Shown here piece by piece: positions 1-11,094 of a stretch of DNA of 64,000 nt; positions within the stretch are counted from its first letter, which is position 1; the number at the start of each line of letters is the position of its first letter. The stretch is from Euclidia mi. Taxonomy: Eukaryota > Arthropoda > Insecta > Lepidoptera > Erebidae. The DNA is taken from assembly GCA_944739405.2 (NCBI GenBank), contig OX123209.2:6889217-6953216 (forward strand), written 5' to 3'. The notes under the pieces are model-generated. The model saw nothing but the letters and a program-made list of their open reading frames with translations, was not told the DNA's origin and did not search any database. A program made the position numbers and the translations under genes.

Positions 1-14
1 GCATATAAGAATAT

Positions 15-279
15 GACTGCCTCGTTGGTCTCGCGGCATAAATGTGCCCATGGAATCGGCAGGTCTCGGGTCGGGCGGTGTTACCTATTGGGTGTTTCCG
101 ATAGGAAATCTTAGTAGCAGCACAAAGTTTAGAAATGTGCTCGGTTCGGCATTAGGCTCACCCCCTATTACGTAGGACTAAAATAAATTTGGCGAAAGGT
201 GGGTGTGGTAGGTTCCTCTGCCTACCTCTTCAGGGATACAGGCGTGAGACTATGTATGTATAGATATATGTATGTATAA
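15..279 (+). repeat. tRNA-derived SINE, family A, copy 1
   Basis: Starts GACTGCCTCGTTGGTCTCGC and aligns by eye with copies at 23677-23937 and 42882-43148. The head resembles a tRNA-type RNA polymerase III promoter. The B box is damaged here: the part that reads GGTTCGATTCC in the other copies is missing. The body has the shared block TAGGCTCACCCCCTATTACG, and the 3' part ends in a conserved CTCTGCCTACCTCTTC motif and a (TATG)n-like tail. A silent, decayed copy. Confidence 0.8.
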
Positions 280-309
280 GAATATCAAAATACTTACAAT
301 TTGAACATT

Positions 310-400
310 GGGACCGAAACATATCTGGCGAAGTGTGGGTGTGTAATACACCTCTGCCTACCCCTTCGGGGATAAAAGGCGTGAAGATATGTGTTATGTT
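310..400 (+). repeat. SINE family A, 3' fragment
   Basis: Repeats only the last third of the SINE just upstream: TCTGGCGAAGTGTGGGTG, then CACCTCTGCCTACCCCTTCG and GGCGTGAAGATATG. It lacks the tRNA-like head, so it is a 5'-truncated second copy lying in direct orientation behind copy 1. Confidence 0.7.
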
Positions 401-615
401 GTTACAATTTGAACATTAATTGAATGGAAATATTTTCTACAATAAAACAAATGTTCAACATCTTTTTTATTAGGTGTAAATATATGGAAGTGTGATCCAT
501 CTATACAACCTCAAACGCCCGGTATCCTATATTTTCTAAAAAAACCTATAAAATAGTAACAATCAATTAGTACCCATATAACATAATAATAAGTCATAAG
601 TTATCAAAATATAAC

Positions 616-816
616 TTAAAGGCACTTTTGCTTTATGAGATCTCTCTCAGCTCTCGAAGTGGGGAACTTAACAAATGTGCTAGTGATAGCTGGATTATTA
701 AGTGCCTCTGTTACCTCGGTCACGTGTTTGCTAATACTTGTTTGTCCCAAGTGCTTAGCCATGCCTACTAAGCGTTGATACAATCCTGTGGCGTAAAATG
801 ACAACGCACAAAGAAC
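616..816 (-). pseudogene. HARBI1-like transposase, single exon remnant
   Basis: Translates to a typical PIF/Harbinger nuclease N-terminal segment, with FYATGLYQR, a helix-turn-helix-like stretch and HVTEVTEALNNP, followed by a KFP motif. A good splice acceptor (TTACAG) sits immediately upstream at 817-818. It closely parallels the exon at 12484-12678 (FYANGSYQR, EVTEALNTP), which supports the call and the exon boundary. The catalytic exons are not visible nearby and the frame closes after KCL. It is a relic of a different Harbinger copy from those further right. Confidence 0.75.
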
Positions 817-829
817 CTGTAACATAAAT

Positions 830-2170
830 AATATTTTAATATGAACTTCATAATGATAAACTATGTAGGTACCAATTTTTTATCATTTTTTTCCATATCA
901 ACCTTATGCTCTAAACTAATTCTTTTACTTGGTTCTAAATTAGTTTTGCTGTGAAGTTCCTGACACAGGAATCTAAACGCTTGCTTGCTTAGCCTATATC
1001 TTTTTCTAAATTCGGATTCCGAAATAATTAAGGGATTTTAAATTTTACGCAAATTCGTCCGTTCAATTATGTCCCTGTAATTATGTTTTAGGGCATTAAA
1101 TTCTTTTTTAATACCTAATTTAATAATGCTATATAGATATCATTACTTATTTAAAATGCAGATTAGATCGTATACAAGTACTTATAATAAAAATATAGGT
1201 AATTCTAAACACAACTTTACGAACCTTAGATCCCGAAATGCCACAGAATGCGTTCTATATGGTGCCAATAAAAACATTTTGTTAATAATTGAATATTTTA
1301 ATACAATGAAAAACCAGCCAAACTTTTTTCAATAGTCTTCTCACTGTAAAAATGCCGGTGAGTAGACTTTCGTGATTCTCGATACCTTACTATAGTAAAT
1401 TGGCGATACTATATGTCAAAACAATGTTCGTGCTCCCACTTTTCATACATTTGTTTATCTAGCTACAGCCTTGACTACACGATGAGTATACTATGACTAT
1501 ACGACGCGCAACTCTAGACGCTTATGCTCGCAAATTTTAGTTCCTAAAACGGCCACGGGGCACTGTACAAATTTCCATACATTTTTTACTATAACTATTC
1601 TATTACGGAAACTATACGATATTAGTACAAAATGTTCGTGCTAGGGGTACTGAAAACACATTTACGAAATCTTATAAGATCTTATAAGAAACTTATGCCG
1701 ATCCACTTGTCGTGTTATTGGTATTTGAAATTAAAAAAACTATTCATAAAAACAACACAGCTTACAGAACAACGATAAGTGGTCTCATTTGTTTTTTATG
1801 AATTTTTATCTGAAGTGAGTCATAAGTGCGCGATAACACGAGCCATGTTTATAAACACCCGGTAGTAAACATCAACGTCATAAAAAGTGACGTAAGGAGT
1901 TTCGCAACGCAAGAGGTATGTTCATTTGGTATTGCGAATGACACATATTGTCAGTGCCTATCAAATTATTGTTACCACTTCATTTAGCCGCTCTATTTTT
2001 TATCGACACTATGCGACTGATTTAAAAGTACCCATTGGACCATTAAAACTTTATGATTGTAAGCTTTATATCTCTATAATTGTAAGACTTCTTAATTTAG
2101 CAATAAAATTCGCTTCTGAGATATGAATTTGGCGCGAATTGTTGGAAAATATGCCAGCATCCATTGTTTA
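830..2170. other. No gene recognised
   Basis: AT-rich sequence with only short, unconvincing reading frames (1126-1335, 1926-2126) that show no motif and no splice context. The direct repeat CTTATAAGATCTTATAAGA at about 1671-1690 is a short palindromic duplication. Nothing else is supported. Confidence 0.5.
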
Positions 2171-2171
2171 A

Positions 2172-3023
2172 TCAAAAGTTGAAAATATTTGTTTTGATTT
2201 TGTGTATTCGCTTGTGCATGCTTGTAGCATTTTCTGTATTTTCTTGTTCTGGTCCATTATTGACATCACTAGTAATAAGCGAACCTGATTGTACCGGTGA
2301 CTGTCTGAATTGGTCATCATAAGCTTCATCAAAAATTATTGGAAACACATGAGCTTGATTTTCAGGTGTTTGGTATGGAGGATCCTTGACAGAATTATCA
2401 CTATCTGCAAAAGAAAAAAAAATGGACGAATAGTAGTATTACTAAGAATTAATCTCTTATTTTATCTCAGGAAGTTGTAAGTCAAAGCTATACATTTAGG
2501 TTGCCTGTATCAATGCCCCTGGGAATCAAAAGCGGAACCTTTTAAGCTGTGCTCTAAAAAGTAATGAGTCTTCTTAGCAGCCAAAAATCAAACCAACAAC
2601 GCAGCTAAAAGTACGCCTTGACTAAATAAAAACGAAAAATATGCGTAATTTTACTATTGGAATAGGGCTGAAAAATACCTTCAATGAATGAAGTAGATGA
2701 TGAAGAACCTGATGTGCTGCTATTGGAAGAACTCGAGGAAGAGGAGCTGTTCAAACGACTGCGTTGAGTATTTTCACTATATTCATTTGAACAAACATTG
2801 ACCTCGGTTTTATCGGCATTATTGTCGTTTTCTAAAAATCAAGTAAACAAGGAAATTAAATCAGTACCGTACACAAAATAAATTAGGAACTGGGGTTCTA
2901 ACGTATAAAATAAGTAACTATTATTTTACCATTTTCATGTGATATGGATTCCAAAGGTTCTTCCACATTTTGATTAATTAATGCCAACATTTTTCTCCCT
3001 CTACTATTATTATGCGAATCCAT
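2172..3023 (-). CDS. Unrecognised three-exon Ser-rich protein
   Basis: Three exons join in frame with canonical GT-AG introns: 3023-2930 (94 nt), 2831-2679 (153 nt) and 2404-2172 (233 nt), giving 159 codons and a TGA stop. The start is the ATG at 3023 (MDSHNNSRGRKMLALINQN). Exon 2 encodes a run of about 12 serines broken by Asn and Thr. Exon 3 is acidic and Gln/Asn-rich and ends KIKTNIFNF. The intron ends look genuine, with pyrimidine tracts before both acceptors. I recognise no domain. The basic N-terminal tip followed by a long disordered region resembles the leader of DNA-binding or transposon accessory proteins, but that is a guess. It could also be the first part of a longer gene whose distal exons are lost. 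Confidence 0.5.
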
Positions 3024-3745
3024 CGTAGACCACTATAAAAGAAGTAGGTACCTTAAACAGAACATTGTTTTTATTAATAATGACATGATATAGAATAATA
3101 CAAATAAAATCACGAATATACTGTAGTTTTAACAACAACAACAACTTAATCTAAAATGAGACATTACCGAAATAGTATATTTTGTTTTTAGTTGCTATCA
3201 AAAACGAAAATTGATGACGAAATATGACTGTTGGTAGTTATAAGTGTTTCCAGAAAGAATGTCATAACGCAAAATTTGACGGTGGGTTTTTAAACGTATT
3301 TCTATTATAAGGCCGTCATAAATATAGTTATGTCATTCTTCTATTAAAGGATTGTGTGAGATTGTCGACTTACCTTTGCAAAAAGAACGTCGTAACACTA
3401 AATATATCGTCGTCGCTGAAAGCAACCGCGTACACACTCCAAAACGGCCCCGGTGTAACTGAGATGCAACGATGTCGAAACAAAGCGGCGGTGAGTGTAC
3501 GACGGAGAATAAAGCCACTATCTCTCTCGTTCTCTCATTTTAAAGAATAGCGTTGTGGCGTTTTTGCAGCAAAAGGAATAAAATATGCCGGATTCGCCTA
3601 TATACTTAAGTCAAAATTGCAGATTTTGTAGTTATGTCACTCTTCTCGCAAGTGAGTGATATCTAACTGGGAGTTCAAGTAAAAGTGACTTTCAATTATT
3701 CTCCCAAGAAACCCTACACACAGCTGAACACATACTAGAGACATT
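3024..3745. other. No gene recognised
   Basis: Contains short overlapping frames on both strands (3333-3550) without motifs. A splice-donor-like GCAAAGGTAAGTCGAC lies on the minus strand near 3373. It could be the LTR or leader of gypsy-A, but no second LTR copy exists in the window to test this. Confidence 0.4.
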
Positions 3746-3746
3746 T

Positions 3747-3806
3747 GAGTAAACCTAAATTTAGGTTTACTAAATTTAGGTTTAAAAAACCTAAATTTAG
3801 GTTTAC
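3747..3806. repeat. Triple palindromic repeat of AAACCTAAATTTAGGTTT
   Basis: The self-complementary 18-mer AAACCTAAATTTAGGTTT occurs at about 3751-3768 and 3787-3804, with a partial copy TAAATTTAGGTTT between them, followed by a T-run. The block is bracketed by an inverted pair around GAGTTCAAGTAAAA (about 3672-3686 and 3822-3838). It can fold into alternative cruciforms. Confidence 0.8.
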
Positions 3807-3829
3807 TCTTTTTTTTTTTTTTTACTTGA

Positions 3830-3922
3830 ACTCACAGTCTATAGGCGGCGCGGGGGTGACGCCGTACATTTTACTAAATGTTGTGTCAGCACTTGGTGCC
3901 TACAATATTCTCCCCCTTTTTT
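3830..3922 (-). repeat. Gypsy-A polypurine tract and start of 3' LTR
   Basis: Read on the minus strand, a purine tract (AAAAAAGGGGGAGA, 3909-3922) is followed by TGTAGGCACC at 3904, the position expected for the 3' LTR of the gypsy element whose integrase ends at 4691. The far end of the LTR cannot be fixed, because no matching 5' LTR is present. The LTR may be interrupted by the palindromic block at 3747-3806. Confidence 0.5.
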
Positions 3923-4690
3923 AAAACAAAAATGAGACTAATAAAACAAAAAAAATATATCAACAAACATACAAATATTATACACTATTTATTGTCACCC
4001 TATCATTTATTCACTCTTGGCTACTACAGTATCTGTGTGCTTATAAAGAATGTGCTGACATCGTATCATAGGCAGTAGGTCGCGATGACATCATTTATAA
4101 ACTTATAAACTAACTTAGGCTACTGTACTGTTACACTGTTTCCATTTATGATTGCTATGAACGTGAAGCTTTATAGTATATAATGCAAAAAATATATACC
4201 GATACTTTTGACGCTGAATGTATTTACTCGAAATATTGTTCCATAATTATCCACTGAAGTTTAAACACACATTTTATTACAAGGTTCAATATATAGAGGA
4301 TGAGGCTACCGTTGGGGACTGCGCAGTGACTTGATTGGTCACAGGCGCACGCCCTTGCTCGACCCTGGATACCAAGTCATTCACAATTCGTCCTCTTACA
4401 TGTCTACCGCACTTTTTCGTTATTATGTATAGACAAACACTGAAACTATTACAACAACTATTAACATAAGTATGCCGTACACTTCTAGCTTTCTTTCTAG
4501 TTCGGCTCTAGCTGTATAATCTGAGCCTGTCTGCGCGATGACAACTTGGTCGTTTTTAGCCTGGTAACTGCCCATATTGACAAAAATAGCCATGTACTTC
4601 GTACAGATATATCTTAAGTACTAACACATTTATACTAAATACTAATAATGAAGAATTCTTATGACCTAGATAATTTGCTATGTACACATT

Positions 4691-5759
4691 TCACAATCTA
4701 AAGCGAACTGGTAACTTAACATTTCTACCGCTGCGTGTGGTACGAGTTACTAGCTTATCGCTATTGCTTAAGTCCGTGTCAGTCTGTTTGTCGTTTGTAA
4801 TATCGCTACTATTTGATATATCTCTATGATATACGTTGCTGTCTATGTTTTCTGGTTCTCTTAAGATGTACGCTGGTTTTAACCTATCTATTGATATGTC
4901 TATGTTTCTATTGATCAACTCTACCTTATATACCTTATTTGATCTACTTATAACGCGATAAGGGCCATCATAAGTAGGGGTTAATGGTTTCTTAACAGTA
5001 TCGTTTCTTATAAAAACATGCGAACACGACTTCAAATCTTTGTACACAAATAATTTTCGCGAATCGCTATCCGCTCGTGGCTTGGGCTTTATATTGTTAA
5101 TCATTTCTCGTAATTTCTCTACGTATGTATATTGATCTAAGCTACGTGATCTACTTACGTCACTGTAAAAATCGCCTAGCAAGCGTAAAGGTTGCCCTAG
5201 AACTAACTCTGCCGCGCTAAAGCCTGTTTCACACCGACTAGCAGCGCGGAGTCCAAACAATACTGTGGGCAACTCATCATCCCATGACGTTTTTTTCTGA
5301 CAATCTACACGTGAGGGCTACTTTAAGAGAACGATGCCACCTTTCTATTTTGCCATTGCTTTGAGGGTGGTATGGCGTGGTTCTTATCCTCTTTACCCCT
5401 AGTAACTTTAACAAACTATTGAACAATTCGTTTTCAAACTGTCTTCCTTGATCGCTAGTTAACCTGTTTAGGTATCCGAATCGGCAAACCCAATTTTCGT
5501 ATATAGCCTTTGCCACTGTTTCTGCAGTTATGTCGGCGGTGAGCACTAATTCCGGCCAGTTTGTGAACCTGTCTATTATAGATATACAGTATTTGTTACC
5601 TCTCTGCGTAGTTTGCCACGGTCCGACGATATCTACCTGTATGTGCTCGAATCTGTCACTTGGTGCGAACGTCCCCAAACCTGAAAACACATGGCGATTG
5701 ACTTTAGTTTTTTGATATTGAATACAGCTATTTGTCCATGTTCTTATATCTTTATTCAT
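4691..5759 (-). pseudogene. Gypsy-A integrase
   Basis: Two frames cover the integrase. 5759-5277 has the second half of the zinc finger (SCIQYQK), the catalytic core with D in QVDIVGPW, D in TSDQGRQFE and E in NGKIERWHRS. 5272-4691 continues with the C-terminal GLRAASR..GFSAAELVLG motif and a basic tail ending RSGRNVKLPVRFRL. The two are separated by a break at about 5273-5280. All three catalytic acidic residues are preserved despite the break. Confidence 0.85.
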
Positions 5760-5765
5760 ACCGGG

Positions 5766-6660
5766 TCAAAAATATCGCGATGTTACCATTTTCAACGTTG
5801 TTCTAATGCCGGGATGACTAATATTATGTACCAAAGTAAAAATATGTTTTCTGAAATTCCTTGGTATATACGGCCTTATGTTACCTGTCGATGTGTCACA
5901 GTATATACTATTGCTAATGTTAGGCAACTTAAACTTTTTTAATTTAACCTGTGAAAGACTGTTATCGGTAAGAAATTCGGTAATCTGATCGTCGCCTTCC
6001 TGCTGCGAGGCGAGTTCTTCGTAATCTATCGCAGTCGGACACGCAATAGTCTCAACACGCGATAAGGCGTCCGCTACTGAGTTTTCGCTACCGCTTACGT
6101 GTTGAATATTATTAGTGTACTCGCTTATGTATAGTAACTGCCGGATACGTCTAGGCGTTTCTTTCTCTGAATTAACCTTTGTTAACGCATGAATAAGGGG
6201 CTTGTGGTCGGTGAATACTATTAACTCTCGTCCTTCAATCATGTTTCTAAAATGCATAATAGATGAATATATAGCAAGCAATTCGCGATCGTATGTGCTG
6301 TAATTCTGCTGAGTGGATGACAGCCTTTTGGAAAAATAACCTAAGGGTTGCCACACACCGTCAATCCGTTGCTGTTAAACTGCACCTATACATATTGTAT
6401 TGGACGCGTCTGTCATCAAAGATAACGGAACATTAGGTTTCGGATGAGCGAGTGTAGCGGCGCTTTGTAGGCTAACCTTACTCTGCTCGAATGCTAACTC
6501 AGATTCTTTATCCCAATCGATTTTAGTCTTGTCCTTTTTCTTTGAGTTATGCAAAAATTTATTCAGATGAGCATGACATTCGGCTGCGTTCGGTAGATGT
6601 GCCCTATAAAAATTCACCATGTCTAAGAACCTTCTCAGACTTTCCACAGTTTCCGGTTTA
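5766..6660 (-). pseudogene. Gypsy-A RNase H and connection domain
   Basis: Covers the end of RT (FLDMVNFYRAHLPNAAECHAHL) and RNase H (LMTDASNT, then YFSKRLSSTQQNYSTYDRE, IVFTDHKPL, VSGSENSVADALSR), followed by the HPGIRTTLK region of the integrase zinc finger. A stop in the AGCAG-rich segment at about 6375 and a frame change before 6356 break it. Confidence 0.85.
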
Positions 6661-6719
6661 GGATAGTCACAAATAGCTTTTACTCTGTCTGACAGCGGGC
6701 TAATACCTTCTTGTGAAAC

Positions 6720-7373
6720 TTAATACCCTAAAAATTCAATTTCATTTGCAGCAAATTGACATTTAGAGGTGTTTATTGTTATCCCGATTTCACTGAACCG
6801 TTTAAAAACTTGTCTTACGTGTTCTCTGTTTATGACGTCATTTTCTGACGCGATTATGATGTCATCAATGTAACAGAACAATGAGCTATGTAAATACCGT
6901 TTCTCCTGCGTATTAGGGTCTAATATTGAAATGTTTTCTATTCCTTTCAACACTGTGTTATCCATGAATCTCTGGAAGGTCTGAGCGGCATTCCGTAATC
7001 CGAATGTCATGCGAGTAAATTCAAAAAGACCGAAAGGTGTAATAATGGTGGTTTTATCTACGTCACTTGGCGCTATCTCGATACAATGATATGCACGTTG
7101 GATATCTAATTTTGTAAACACTGTCTTTCCTTCTAAACCGAAAGTGAAATCATGCAATCTGGGCACTGGATATCGGTCGGGTTTTGTTATGGCATTCAAA
7201 CGGCGATAGTCACCGCACGGTCGAATCTGTCCATCTTTTTTGGGTACTACATGCAAGGGGCTGGCCCATTGACTACTGGACGGCCTACATATACCCATTT
7301 CTTGCATGAAACGAAATTCATTTCTTACCTTTGTGTACTTGTCTGGCGGCAGGGGTCTCGCTCGCGCGTGCAC
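6720..7373 (-). pseudogene. Gypsy-A reverse transcriptase
   Basis: 217-codon open segment with the RT fingers and palm: VVPKKDGQIRPCGDYRRLNAI, FTKLDIQRAYHCI, TPFGLFEFTRMTFGLRNA, and the catalytic CYIDDIIIAS. It ends at a premature TAA just after IEFLGY, in the middle of the domain that continues downstream. Upstream it is out of frame with the protease segment; the frameshift falls near 7375-7390. Confidence 0.9.
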
Positions 7374-7490
7374 GGGTGGGCCCGTCGTTTCGGGCTGTCC
7401 TTAAAAGACGTGGGTCTGGTAATTTCTGAAAACTGTTCCAATAGGTCACGGTATGGGTTATCTATATGAATAGTCGTGACTGATGGTCCC

Positions 7491-7960
7491 TTATAACTTC
7501 TGATGGTCCCTATCACGCATAACGAAGTCACTTGATCTATGTGTCTTTAAAAAATCAGCACCTATAATCGGTTTACTGACGTCACATATTATAAAAGACC
7601 ACTTGTAACTGCGTCTTATTCCTATTGTAAGATCTAACGTAACAACACCGTATGTTTTTATCTCGGTACCGTTCGCTGCGAAGAATGTATGCGTACACTT
7701 ATTACTATAATACTTAGGGCTAAACATAGATACGGGGACTACTGAGACGTTTGCGCCCGTGTCTATTAAAAAAGTCATACCGTTCTTGTAGTCTCACTTA
7801 ACTCGATACACTCTCAAATCGCACCTGAATGTTCCGGTTTCAGTTTTCCTTAGCGGTGTTCCAGTTGCACGGTGACTCGCACTTCCGAAGTGATATTTGC
7901 ACAACCAGTCTGGACGTGCATACTGAACTGGCTTAGCTTTTGTTTAACAAAAACTTGACG
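7491..7960 (-). pseudogene. Gypsy-A aspartic protease and gag end
   Basis: The retropepsin signature FLIDTGANVSVVP is intact, followed by a conserved LDLTIGIRRSYKWSF strand and GADFL. Upstream of the ATG at 7778 the same protein continues through an in-frame stop into LRVYRV and a remnant Cys/His stretch. Sequence above about 7960 shows no further gag. Confidence 0.75.
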
Positions 7961-8301
7961 AAACCCTAGTCTATTCTAGTACAGAAATTAACCAAAATCG
8001 CGTAGACTTTTTAAGTTAAATTCATTCTAACATTGCAGCGACAAATGCTATTCAATTTGATACCGATCGTTAACTTCAATAATACCTTTAAGTTCACGAA
8101 TTCGAATTTCATTGAAATATAAAAAGGACCATATCATATAATTTAGGACCACAATGTGCCTAGTGCCTAGTTTTGGTTGGTTAGGTGCGACTGTATGTAA
8201 TTCAAGTAACTAAATAGGTTATGTTAGGGTCTCTTTCAGAGGCAGCTCGTGAAAGATTGTGTTGGTTGTTCACTAAAAAAAAAGGTGAAAATGCTTACCA
8301 T

Positions 8302-10433
8302 TTATTTGTAAATAAATTCCATTCGGCGATCCTTCTGCTGCGAAAAAACATCTATCACTTTCCTTTGAAAATCCGATATTGAGTTGATAAGTCCTTTTTG
8401 AATGCTATCATGCATAAAGCGATTAAACGATCTTGAGTCATTATATTGCGGGTAAACGTTTTCACTTTGTTTAATGTGGAAAAGCAGCGTTCACTTTCCA
8501 CTGATGTCATAGGTAGGTATATTATATGCAATTTTTAACAATTTTACACTTTCTTCGAATACAGACTAACGAAAACTCGGTAAAATGTTGAAGTAATGCA
8601 AGGGCTCCATCTGCATTATGAAAATCCTCTCTGCTATATATAACTGATAATTCATTTTTCAGTTTAGTTTTCTCTAAATAATTGTTTGTATTTATCACTT
8701 TCTTGAAGTCTTCCTCTGGAAACGATTTATGGTACTCAGCTAATTTATCCGTATAAAATAATTTTGAAGCTAATAAATGATCAGTGTAAGCAAAACGGTC
8801 CTTGACTTGCAATCTTATTACGTCAAACACTTCCTTTCTCATAACTGAGTGTTTAACATTGCCAGGCCTGCGTTTTTTTGTAGAAGATGGTGGAGGGTCA
8901 GCATTTCGCATCTCGTTTACGACTGTTTCAAATTAACTAAATTCTTTCATAATTTGAATAGAGTCTATAGACCTTTGTTGTAAGCACTTTAACAAAATTT
9001 CGCAATGAGGCATAAGATTAGCAAAAAAATTGAGCCAATATAAAAAGTCATTGTTATTTAAATATGACAGAAGTGTTTGGGCTTGATTATATGTATTATG
9101 ATCACTGTAATAATTGTCAATTATAACCTGCATACAATCCCTTAGAGGATCTAGGTTATCGTGAATTACTTTTACCGTGCGAGTATTATAATTCCATATA
9201 GTATGCGGAGCCGCAGATATTTTTTTATGCACAATGTTTTTCAATAATTCGGTACGTTTTGGCGAACGCGTAAAAAATGTTGGATAAGCATGTAAATTGC
9301 AAAAAAATCCTCTTATAATGTGGTTAATTGATGCGCTTCTTTCCAAAATCAAATTTAATTGATGTGCATACTGTTGTGCACATAGAATGCATATGGGTAA
9401 GCATTTCTAATTATTTTTTGTACGCTATTTACATTGCCACTCATGACTCATGACAGATGCGCCGTCGTAGCTTTGGCCTATCAATTTGTTTTTCTCAATC
9501 TTCAATGTATCTAATTCATGTAACAATTCAGCTGCGATTATGTCTGCTGTATGCCCTTTAGGCTGCAAAAGATTAAAAAAATCTTTCGTAGATTTTACCA
9601 TCATGTACCTATATATCTCACGATGAACACCAGCTGTTGAATAGTGGAACAATCTGTGGTTTCGTCTGTTTGAATTGCGATATATACTCGGACTGTTTTA
9701 TCTAATTTTCAATTTCATTTCTACAAAATTTTGTAAATAGCACCTAAAATATCATTTTGAATCGATTTAGATGTACCTTTGAAAACTGAGCTACCCGATA
9801 AATGTTGTTTCATTGCTAAATCTAGCTCTGCGACAAAATCAACCAATCCTCTATATATTCCAGGATTGAGGGAATCCGTAGACTCGTCATGCCCTCGTAA
9901 CGCAATTTGGAATGCTCCACAAAACACTACACAATCTATGAGGCATCTTAAAATATAACGATTCTGATCAACACGTTCGTTGAACTCTCTTATCGATTTT
10001 TCGATATGCGGAATCAAGTGTTTTGCGAATGTCTATGCGACCAATCGATGCCAACTGAACTTCATTCAACATGTGCAGTCGAGATTGTGAATGCTTTTTT
10101 ATTTTAATAGTGAGATGCGCCAAGTCATCGATACCTGTATCCGTCCACGCAGTATCAACTCCGGCGCCACTAAACAAAATAAGTACATGGAAAACAAAAC
10201 AGCTTGTTAGTTTCTTCACAACCACATAACCAAGGTGTTTTGTCATATTGGTCGTTTTTAAAACTGCGGGTGTATGTTTTTGATTTAGTCACACATTTTT
10301 GTGTGATTGAAATTTGTGGCCGAGGTGGTCCCTTGCTTTTTATTAAAATTCTCATTTCCAAAGTCTTTTCACAGTTTTTTATAAAATTTACGCTATATTG
10401 TTCCATATTAGTTACACAATCACTCACACACAA
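8302..10433 (-). pseudogene. hAT-A transposase with TTF zinc finger (ZMYM1-like)
   Basis: Fragments in consistent order make one protein. A TTF-type zinc finger (WLCGCEETNKLFCFPCTYF) comes first, then DUF4371-like segments (FRGHDE-like RGHDESTDSLNPGIYRG, GQSYDGASVMS at 9425-9652), then the long helical hAT middle (8522-9352). The C-terminal dimerisation motif VESERCFSTLNKVKTF lies at about 8440-8510, and a stop follows IYK at 8302. Several frame changes and stops interrupt it. The family is typified by ZMYM1-like and P52rIPK-like proteins derived from hAT transposons. I could not fix TIRs or an 8-bp duplication. Confidence 0.8.
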
Positions 10434-11094
10434 TCTGTATTTTAAACACTAATCCTTTACAAATTATCAACGCATTTGCAGAGAAATGTTTTCAATGTTT
10501 TGCTTTTGTTTACATTCAATTAAATGATACCGGCAAAATACTATTAAAAAAAGGCGCGTACGTTCTATTATTTCTTCGTAACAAATGGTCATATCATTTA
10601 GTCGGGTAATATATTCGCGCATGCGCACCTCGTCAAGCTAGCCAGGAGCGCCGCTCCGTATTTGGCTTATTTCTCATACAAATCTTTTGTCTTACGCGCC
10701 AGGCGCATAGAACGCTCTCTCTTTCGCACTCATTACGTTTCAGTATTAAGCGTTGTACTAAGCTTGGTCAATCAAGAGCGCTGTTATGCGCGCTCCACAC
10801 TCCAATTATACCTATGTATATTTCAAGAGTGTTGACAAAATTATGATAAACAGCTTAGTAGTTGAATACTTATTTGTGGATATGCATTATAGAAAAGAGA
10901 CTAGGTGTGTAATACAATATTGAGTGTGTTTATAGAAAAAGTTTATTTGATTTAAATACATATACTTATTTTATTATTTTGGGAGTTCACTGCTCCAGTG
11001 CTCCTCCGAACGAGCCGCCACTGGTCTCTTTTAACCCTTAACCCAAAAATAGGGCTCCGTCAACTCTCGCTCCGATAACACAGCTTATAAATTA
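10434..11094. other. No gene recognised
   Basis: Includes a moderately GC-rich block (10600-10800) with GCGC-containing words that could be the upstream end or promoter of hAT-A, and the tract CAGTGCTCCTCCGAACGAGCC at about 10995, which has the flavour of a hAT terminus but has no partner that I could find. Confidence 0.4.

Larger units (their letters stand above)
3904..7960 (-). mobile_element. Gypsy-A, 5'-truncated Ty3/gypsy retrotransposon
   Basis: Minus-strand order is gag end, protease, reverse transcriptase, RNase H, integrase, then about 770 nt of 3' region and a polypurine tract, as in Ty3/gypsy elements. The RT leader (HARARPLPPDK) and the WASPLHVVPKKDG and CGDYRRLNAIT motifs resemble CsRn1-type gypsy elements as I know them. 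Gag is missing apart from a zinc-finger-like end (DWLCKYHF), so the copy is 5'-truncated near 7960. Several stops and frameshifts show it is dead. The 3923-4690 stretch is its untranslated 3' region and holds no gene. Confidence 0.85.

Noticed and set aside
1671..1700. Rho-independent-type terminator or regulatory palindrome at CTTATAAGATCTTATAAG
   Set aside because: A short self-complementary duplication in AT-rich DNA with no gene beside it, and such terminators do not apply to this kind of genome.
3747..3806. CRISPR-like repeat array
   Set aside because: Repeats are palindromes without regular spacers, and this is an insect-type nuclear genome.
5530..5942. Plus-strand ORFs over gypsy-A integrase
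   Set aside because: They are antisense shadows of clear integrase and RNase H coding on the minus strand.
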